Shown here: positions 5,694 to 9,504 of the stretch, one piece after another
Numbering within the stretch: the stretch's first letter is position 1
Layout: every line of letters begins with the position of its first letter
Source of the DNA: an uncultured Bdellovibrio sp.
GTDB taxonomy: Bacteria > Bdellovibrionota > Bdellovibrionia > Bdellovibrionales > Bdellovibrionaceae
DNA length: 9,504 nt
Assembly (NCBI GenBank): GCA_937871355.1
Contig: CALMPX010000032.1
Coordinates: forward strand, 1 to 9,504
Reading direction: 5' to 3'
Position numbers and translations under genes: made by a program
The notes under the pieces: generated by a model
What the model saw: only the letters and a program-made list of their open reading frames with translations
What the model was told of the DNA's origin: nothing
The model's database searches: none

Positions 5694-7921
5694 TAGAACT
5701 CTCCTCGTACGCCGATCGACGGCAATAGCGGCAATCCCGTGACATCTTGTTTAATTTTATAATCGTAAGAATATTGTACGCCCTCAGAATTTTTAATATT
5801 CAATACATTTTGAATATCCAAATAGAACGTCCATATCTCTTCATCGAGAATAACTTTTTTATCAAGACGCAAATCTAATTGTTGGAATGGATTATTTCTT
5901 TCCGTGTAAATTCCACCGCGAATCGGAAAGTAAGTTTCATTATCTGCATCGTAGGTCGATCCCACCACCGGCGTATATGGATTTCCGGTGACATAACGGT
6001 AGCGACCGGAAATTTTCCAATCGTTTGCTAAGGGATATATTCCGATGAGATTTAAATTGTGTGTTTGATCATATTCAAAATTATATTCGCCATCTCTTGG
6101 ATTTGTTCGTGTACTTTTTGACCAAGTATAAGAAAGAATGATCTGTATATCATCATTTTGATATTTCCACTGATTTTCAATTCCGTAAGAAACACCGGAC
6201 CCTTCATTATTGTATCGCTCGAAAACTTCCACCCCATCTTGGATTTTTTTCTGAGTTGATGAAATCACCAATTGATTAAACTTTTTGTAAAATCCGTTCA
6301 TCCCGAAAAAATGACCTTGGGTTTTTCCCTCTTTAAAGTCTTTATCAAAACCTAAAGTAAAATGAATCGCTTGCGGAGAATTGATATCTTTATTCCCAAA
6401 ATCTTGACTGCTTTCTTGTGGCTCAGGACTTTGCGCATAGAGCCCCGAACCCATTTTATACAACAGTGATTCACTGGCTTTGTACTGCGCGGCTAATCTT
6501 GGCAGAAGAAAGCTTTCCTGAGTTATCGAAAAATAATCGGCTCTTAACCCCGGCGTGATTTTTAATTCTGATGTCGGTTTATATTCGACTTCACTAAACA
6601 AACCGAGGTTGTGACTACGACTGTTCACATCAGCTTCATTCACCTGACCACTCGATACGGGATTGCCGATGCCACCCGAACTTGAGGTTTGCGGCAAACG
6701 AATCTTAACGTCAGCGGCGGAATATAAATTATCCCATCCTAAGTTCAACTGCATCTCGTCATTTAATCGATGTTCCCAGCGTGAACGCGTCGAAAAGTTT
6801 TTACTATCTAAATTAAAATAATTATCGCCAATATCGACATTTAATTTATCGACTCCGTAGGCAAAACTGAATTTAACCAAGTTATTCGCATCAAATTGTT
6901 TTTCCCACATCGGAACAATACGAAAGAAATTTACCGTATTCGAAAAACTTCCACGAATCGAAGGATCTTGACGAACGGGCTCATTAAATACAAAACCAAG
7001 TCGATCGTTTGAATTAATAAATGAAACTCTGATTTTTTCATTATCGGCTAATTGATAGTTATATATTCCCGTCACATCATAAAATTCCGGAGCTACCGTC
7101 AAATTGAGAGCTTTATTGTCCTTCATCGCGGCTTTCAAGAACATACCCACATAACTGTAACGGCCAGAAATGAGAAAGCTTTGTCGATCGTTGATCTTTG
7201 ATTCAAATAGCCCGCCGGCACTGAGATTGTCGACGTAAAATAGACCTTTGTGATCTCGCTCAGTCACTTCAGGACTTCGTGTGGTTAAAGAAATGACTCC
7301 TCCCAGAGCGCGAGAACGTTCCGACTGATATCCGGCTGCATAGTAATCCACTTTATCAATCGCTTCTGGCATAACAACAGACGACAATCCACCGAAATGG
7401 AAAACGATGGGAATTTCATGGCCATCAAAATCATAGGCCGTATCCTTCGGTGCCGAACCTTGAATAATAACTTGAGAGGAGAAACCTTGTGTTCGATTAA
7501 TTCCCGGTAAATTTTGAACCGCTTTAACGGCATCACCATTAGCACCGGGCATATCAAAGATCTGTTTACGATTTAATGATTTAACGGCTTGATCTTTTTT
7601 ATAATTGGTATCTTCAACGGTTAAACCAAGCGCTCCGCCTTTCACCGGCTTTTTTTCTAGGAAAATTTTAATTGGGTCGGCACCAGTGATGTTGATGGTA
7701 TAGGGTAGATATCCGCTCGCGTTGATTTTAATTTCAGCTTGAGTTGAGGCCGTCTTTAAAATGAACTCGCCGTTTTTATCTGTCGTGGCCGTCACATTTT
7801 CAGCTGGAATGTAAACGTTAATATCGCTCAACTTAACTTTACGTCCCTTTTCGAAAATAACACCCTTAAGATCAGCTTGAGCTTTCGTCGATGTTAAAAA
7901 TACGAGGAATAAATATTTCAT
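5693..7921 (-). CDS. TonB-dependent outer-membrane receptor with carboxypeptidase-regulatory-like domain
   Basis: This gene encodes a 742-residue ligand-gated outer-membrane transporter, on the short side for the family. The signal peptide is residues 1-16 (cleavage after KAQA). Residues 17-88 form a carboxypeptidase-regulatory-like beta-sandwich (LKGVIFEKG, TDKNGEFILKT, INASGYLPYTINI). A possible TonB box lies near 97-104 (ALGLTVED). The plug domain covers about 110-216 (DAVKAVQNLPGI, QVIIQGSAP, DKVDYYAAGYQSERSRALGG, VISLTTRSP). The rest is a 22-strand-type barrel with GRYRYVTGNPYTP and NPFQQLDLRLDKK near the end, closing on a C-terminal Phe as barrel proteins do. The ATG at 7921 is preferred over a TTG two codons earlier, which would overlap the tonB stop. 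It follows tonB by 2 bases and overlaps the lipoprotein gene. The substrate is not evident; no siderophore- or B12-specific feature is recognised. Confidence 0.92.
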   Translation of the reverse strand: MKYLFLVFLTSTKAQADLKGVIFEKGRKVKLSDINVYIPAENVTATTDKNGEFILKTASTQAEIKINASGYLPYTINITGADPIKIFLEKKPVKGGALGLTVEDTNYKKDQAVKSLNRKQIFDMPGANGDAVKAVQNLPGINRTQGFSSQVIIQGSAPKDTAYDFDGHEIPIVFHFGGLSSVVMPEAIDKVDYYAAGYQSERSRALGGVISLTTRSPEVTERDHKGLFYVDNLSAGGLFESKINDRQSFLISGRYSYVGMFLKAAMKDNKALNLTVAPEFYDVTGIYNYQLADNEKIRVSFINSNDRLGFVFNEPVRQDPSIRGSFSNTVNFFRIVPMWEKQFDANNLVKFSFAYGVDKLNVDIGDNYFNLDSKNFSTRSRWEHRLNDEMQLNLGWDNLYSAADVKIRLPQTSSSGGIGNPVSSGQVNEADVNSRSHNLGLFSEVEYKPTSELKITPGLRADYFSITQESFLLPRLAAQYKASESLLYKMGSGLYAQSPEPQESSQDFGNKDINSPQAIHFTLGFDKDFKEGKTQGHFFGMNGFYKKFNQLVISSTQKKIQDGVEVFERYNNEGSGVSYGIENQWKYQNDDIQIILSYTWSKSTRTNPRDGEYNFEYDQTHNLNLIGIYPLANDWKISGRYRYVTGNPYTPVVGSTYDADNETYFPIRGGIYTERNNPFQQLDLRLDKKVILDEEIWTFYLDIQNVLNIKNSEGVQYSYDYKIKQDVTGLPLLPSIGVRGEF
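5701..5705 (-). promoter_or_regulatory. Shine-Dalgarno of the lipoprotein gene inside the receptor's last codons
   Basis: On the - strand AGGAG lies 7 bases before the ATG at 5693 and within the codons for Arg-Gly-Glu near the receptor's C-terminus. It is the best ribosome binding site in the operon, suggesting the lipoprotein is made at least as abundantly as the receptor. Confidence 0.65.
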
Positions 7922-7923
7922 TT

Positions 7924-8580
7924 TCAATCCGTTGCTTTAAAAGTAATAGTAAAATCTCGAATGACGGCCACAGGTTTTCCGTTGACCTTTGCCGGACTTA
8001 ATTTAACTTGTTTCACAATTTCTATAGCGCGCTCACCTAAACCATATTTTAATTCATTTAACAATTTGACGTCGCGAACGTTGCCTTCGGTGTCGACTAA
8101 AATTTTCATTCGCGCTGTTCCCGTATAACCATTCTTACGGGCCTCTTCGGTGCGTTGTTTGTTTTTCGGCTCAAAGATAACAGAAGGCTCATCGGTAATC
8201 AGATAATCAGCCACTGGGATTGGCAAAGAATCAGCATCATCTTTATTTAACTCTAAGTTGTCATTTTCTTTAGCCGTGGTGTTTCCCGCTTTGACCGCTG
8301 TCGCGGCAGAATCTGTCGTGGTGATTGACTTACGATTCACTCCGAAAACTTTTCGTGCGTTGACTTCTGGTTCCGATGGAGGCGTCTGTTCGATCGGCTT
8401 ATTCATAACGGGATTCTTCATTTGAGCTAAAATCGGATCGGTATAAACCTCAAAATCGATCGTTTTCTTTTTCGTCATTTTAAAAAAATCAAGACTCATC
8501 AAAATAATAACTAATGCCACCAAAGTGTGGATGAAAATAGACAATTGAATTGAAGAAAGACGATGGATCAGTTTTATCAT
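7924..8580 (-). CDS. tonB: TonB energy-transducing protein
   Basis: This gene encodes a 218-residue inner-membrane protein that carries proton-motive energy from ExbB/ExbD to outer-membrane receptors. A short cytoplasmic start is followed by one membrane helix (about 13-32). The helix contains Ser14-x-x-x-His18, matching the SxxxH motif (Ser16/His20) needed for coupling in E. coli TonB. The periplasmic spacer (33-130) is polar and holds only scattered prolines (for example EQTPPSEPEV), not the Pro-Lys/Pro-Glu repeats of E. coli TonB. The C-terminal domain (about 131-214) has the family pattern GYTGTARMKILVDTEGNV, ERAIEIVKQVKLSPAKVNGKPV and a final strand DFTITF. The gene begins 3 bases after exbD and ends 2 bases before the receptor ATG, so it is most likely the dedicated TonB of that receptor. 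Confidence 0.92.
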   Translation of the reverse strand: MIKLIHRLSSIQLSIFIHTLVALVIILMSLDFFKMTKKKTIDFEVYTDPILAQMKNPVMNKPIEQTPPSEPEVNARKVFGVNRKSITTTDSAATAVKAGNTTAKENDNLELNKDDADSLPIPVADYLITDEPSVIFEPKNKQRTEEARKNGYTGTARMKILVDTEGNVRDVKLLNELKYGLGERAIEIVKQVKLSPAKVNGKPVAVIRDFTITFKATD

Positions 8581-8583
8581 GAA

Positions 8584-9015
8584 TTACTTTGCTTCTTCCT
8601 TTTCAATTTGCACGGCAAATTTATCAAGTCCTGCCAATTTTAATTGATCAATGACTCGGACAACTTTTCCGTAAGGAAGCTCCACATCAGCTGAAATCAC
8701 ACCTTGAGTATTCGGATTTGCCGCCAACATATCTTTGACTTGTGATCTTAAATTTTCATCATCAACTAAAGTTCCATTCAGTAAAACTTGTCCTTCTTTA
8801 TTAATGGCTATACCGATCAGCTCGGTTTTTTGCCCGTCCGAAGTGGCTGTTTTTGGTAATTTAATATCGATGATATCTTTAATCAGCATAGGTGCTGTGA
8901 TCATAAAAATAACCAATAGCACCAACATCACATCAACAAAAGGAGTGACGTTGATTGATGAAAATCCTCCGCTAGGTGAATCGTCATGATCATCAGTTTC
9001 GAATGAAGCTGCCAT
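8584..9015 (-). CDS. exbD: ExbD/TolR family biopolymer transport protein
   Basis: This gene encodes a 143-residue inner-membrane protein, close to the usual ExbD length. An acidic cytoplasmic tail (ETDDHDD) is followed by SSINVTPFVDVMLVLLVIFM, the family signature. Asp28 is the proton-carrying membrane aspartate, equivalent to E. coli ExbD Asp25. The membrane helix spans about 26-44. The periplasmic domain (about 60-140) contains INKEGQVLLNG and ISADVELPYGKVVRVIDQLKLAG, typical of ExbD/TolR. The ATG overlaps the exbB stop by one base (TAATG), implying coupled translation. Placement between exbB and tonB, with no tolA, tolB or pal, supports ExbD rather than TolR. Confidence 0.94.
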   Translation of the reverse strand: MAASFETDDHDDSPSGGFSSINVTPFVDVMLVLLVIFMITAPMLIKDIIDIKLPKTATSDGQKTELIGIAINKEGQVLLNGTLVDDENLRSQVKDMLAANPNTQGVISADVELPYGKVVRVIDQLKLAGLDKFAVQIEKEEAK

Positions 9016-9504
9016 TAAAATTCACCATTCGTCTTCGACGAAATCAAACCTGATTTTGAAACGTAAAGATCTTTTAAAGAATCTGTTTTTTGCACGGCTC
9101 GTTTAATTTGACTCGAGAAAGCATTAAAAGCGACAACAGCAGGAATCGCTACAAACAGACCCACCGCTGTAGCGTACAAAGCTTGTGAAACTCCGGACAT
9201 CACGGAAGAGCTTCCGGCTTGATTTCCTAAATAAGCTAAAGCACGAATAATGCCCAGCACGGTTCCAAACAAACCGATAAACGGAGCATTCGCACCTAAG
9301 GTCGCTAAAACATTTAAACCTTTTTCTAAATGTTCTCGATTTTCTTTAATGAAGCTCGAATACGCACGATCAGTTTGTAATGTTGTCGCCTGCTGAAAGG
9401 CTTGTGCCGCTTGAGCATAAAAACCGGATGTTTGCGGCTTAAAGTGGCCCGATTGAGAAAGACCCTGTTTAATTTGGTCATATTCAGAGGCTAGAAATTG
9501 AGCC
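9015..9504 (-). CDS. exbB: ExbB/TolQ/MotA family proton-channel protein (5' end outside the window)
   Basis: The last 162 codons are visible, read from base 9503 to the TAA at 9017-9015; the N-terminus and first membrane helix lie beyond the window. The visible part holds a cytoplasmic helical stretch (AQAAQAFQQA, residues 31-40), then ATLGANAPFIGLFGTVLGII (membrane helix 2) and SQALYATAVGLFVAIPAVVA (helix 3), the two most conserved blocks of the family. ExbB forms the pentameric inner-membrane channel that, with ExbD, converts proton flow into work on TonB. The Thr in GTVLGI (visible residue 81) and the Thr in ATAVGL (112) match E. coli Thr148 and Thr181. The position of E. coli Glu176, five residues before the latter Thr, holds Gln (107). 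It is the first visible gene of the TonB operon; the promoter is outside the window. Confidence 0.93.
   Translation of the reverse strand, partial: AQFLASEYDQIKQGLSQSGHFKPQTSGFYAQAAQAFQQATTLQTDRAYSSFIKENREHLEKGLNVLATLGANAPFIGLFGTVLGIIRALAYLGNQAGSSSVMSGVSQALYATAVGLFVAIPAVVAFNAFSSQIKRAVQKTDSLKDLYVSKSGLISSKTNGEF

Larger units (their letters stand above)
4845..9504 (-). other. TonB transport operon: exbB-exbD-tonB-receptor-lipoprotein
   Basis: Five same-strand genes are packed with junctions of -1 (exbB/exbD), 3 (exbD/tonB), 2 (tonB/receptor) and -1 (receptor/lipoprotein) bases. No promoter or terminator space exists between them. The order puts the energising complex first and the outer-membrane parts last. 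This points to one transcript and a motor devoted to this receptor, although ExbB/ExbD/TonB could also serve receptors encoded elsewhere. Confidence 0.85.

Noticed and set aside
5530..5742. Short open frame on the + strand across the receptor/lipoprotein junction
   Set aside because: It is antisense to two coupled genes, with no ribosome binding site or domain pattern.
8735..8989. Open frame on the + strand encoding about 84 residues
   Set aside because: It is antisense to exbD; its hydrophobic stretch only mirrors the ExbD membrane helix.
9015..9272. A separate small protein starting with TTG at 9272
   Set aside because: The frame stays open to the window edge and carries ExbB helix 2 before this point, so it is the truncated exbB gene, not a short gene.
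1..9504. CRISPR array, tRNA, insertion sequence or phage genes
   Set aside because: No regularly spaced direct repeats, cloverleaf-like sequence, transposase motif or terminal inverted repeats were seen on either strand.

Overview
The window looks like ordinary chromosome from a Gram-negative bacterium with a visibly AT-rich genome. Outer-membrane barrels, a lipoprotein, a TonB energising complex and a periplasmic S41 protease all point to a double membrane. The short TonB-dependent receptor carries an N-terminal carboxypeptidase-regulatory-like domain. It is followed by a lipoprotein whose motifs (PRVLAIKAD near the N-terminus, DDRGG near the C-terminus) recall deltaproteobacterial, myxobacterial and Bdellovibrio-type proteins. 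My best guess is a low-GC member of the Bdellovibrionota; this is inference from protein style, not proof.

Left part (1-3046). The 3' end of a probable biosynthetic arginine decarboxylase gene (speA, + strand) meets, tail to tail, a gene for a small outer-membrane beta-barrel protein (- strand), with a short hairpin between them. Next comes exodeoxyribonuclease III (xthA, - strand). It is divergent from an ATP-grasp-like gene (+ strand) whose good sigma70-type promoter lies inside the first codons of xthA. The ATP-grasp-like gene ends at a long, strong hairpin terminator.

Middle (3047-4844). A secreted or membrane-anchored carboxyl-terminal processing protease (S41 family, PDZ domain, Ser-Lys dyad) lies on the - strand, with its own well-spaced sigma70-like promoter about 110 bases upstream.

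Right part (4845-9504). Five tightly packed - strand genes, in transcription order: exbB (5' end outside the window), exbD, tonB, a TonB-dependent receptor and a lipoprotein. Junctions are TAATG overlaps or gaps of 2-3 bases, so this is almost certainly one translationally coupled operon. ExbB and ExbD would form the proton-driven motor in the inner membrane, TonB would carry the force across the periplasm, and the receptor with its lipoprotein partner would import, or otherwise act on, an unidentified ligand at the outer membrane. The layout suggests a dedicated, self-contained transport unit; its substrate cannot be read from the sequence.

I saw no tRNA or rRNA genes, CRISPR array, insertion sequence, prophage gene or attachment site. 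No non-coding stretch is longer than about 150 bases. I do not see a clearly undescribed system. The most open questions are the substrate of the TonB unit, the role of its lipoprotein, and the ATP-grasp-like enzyme.
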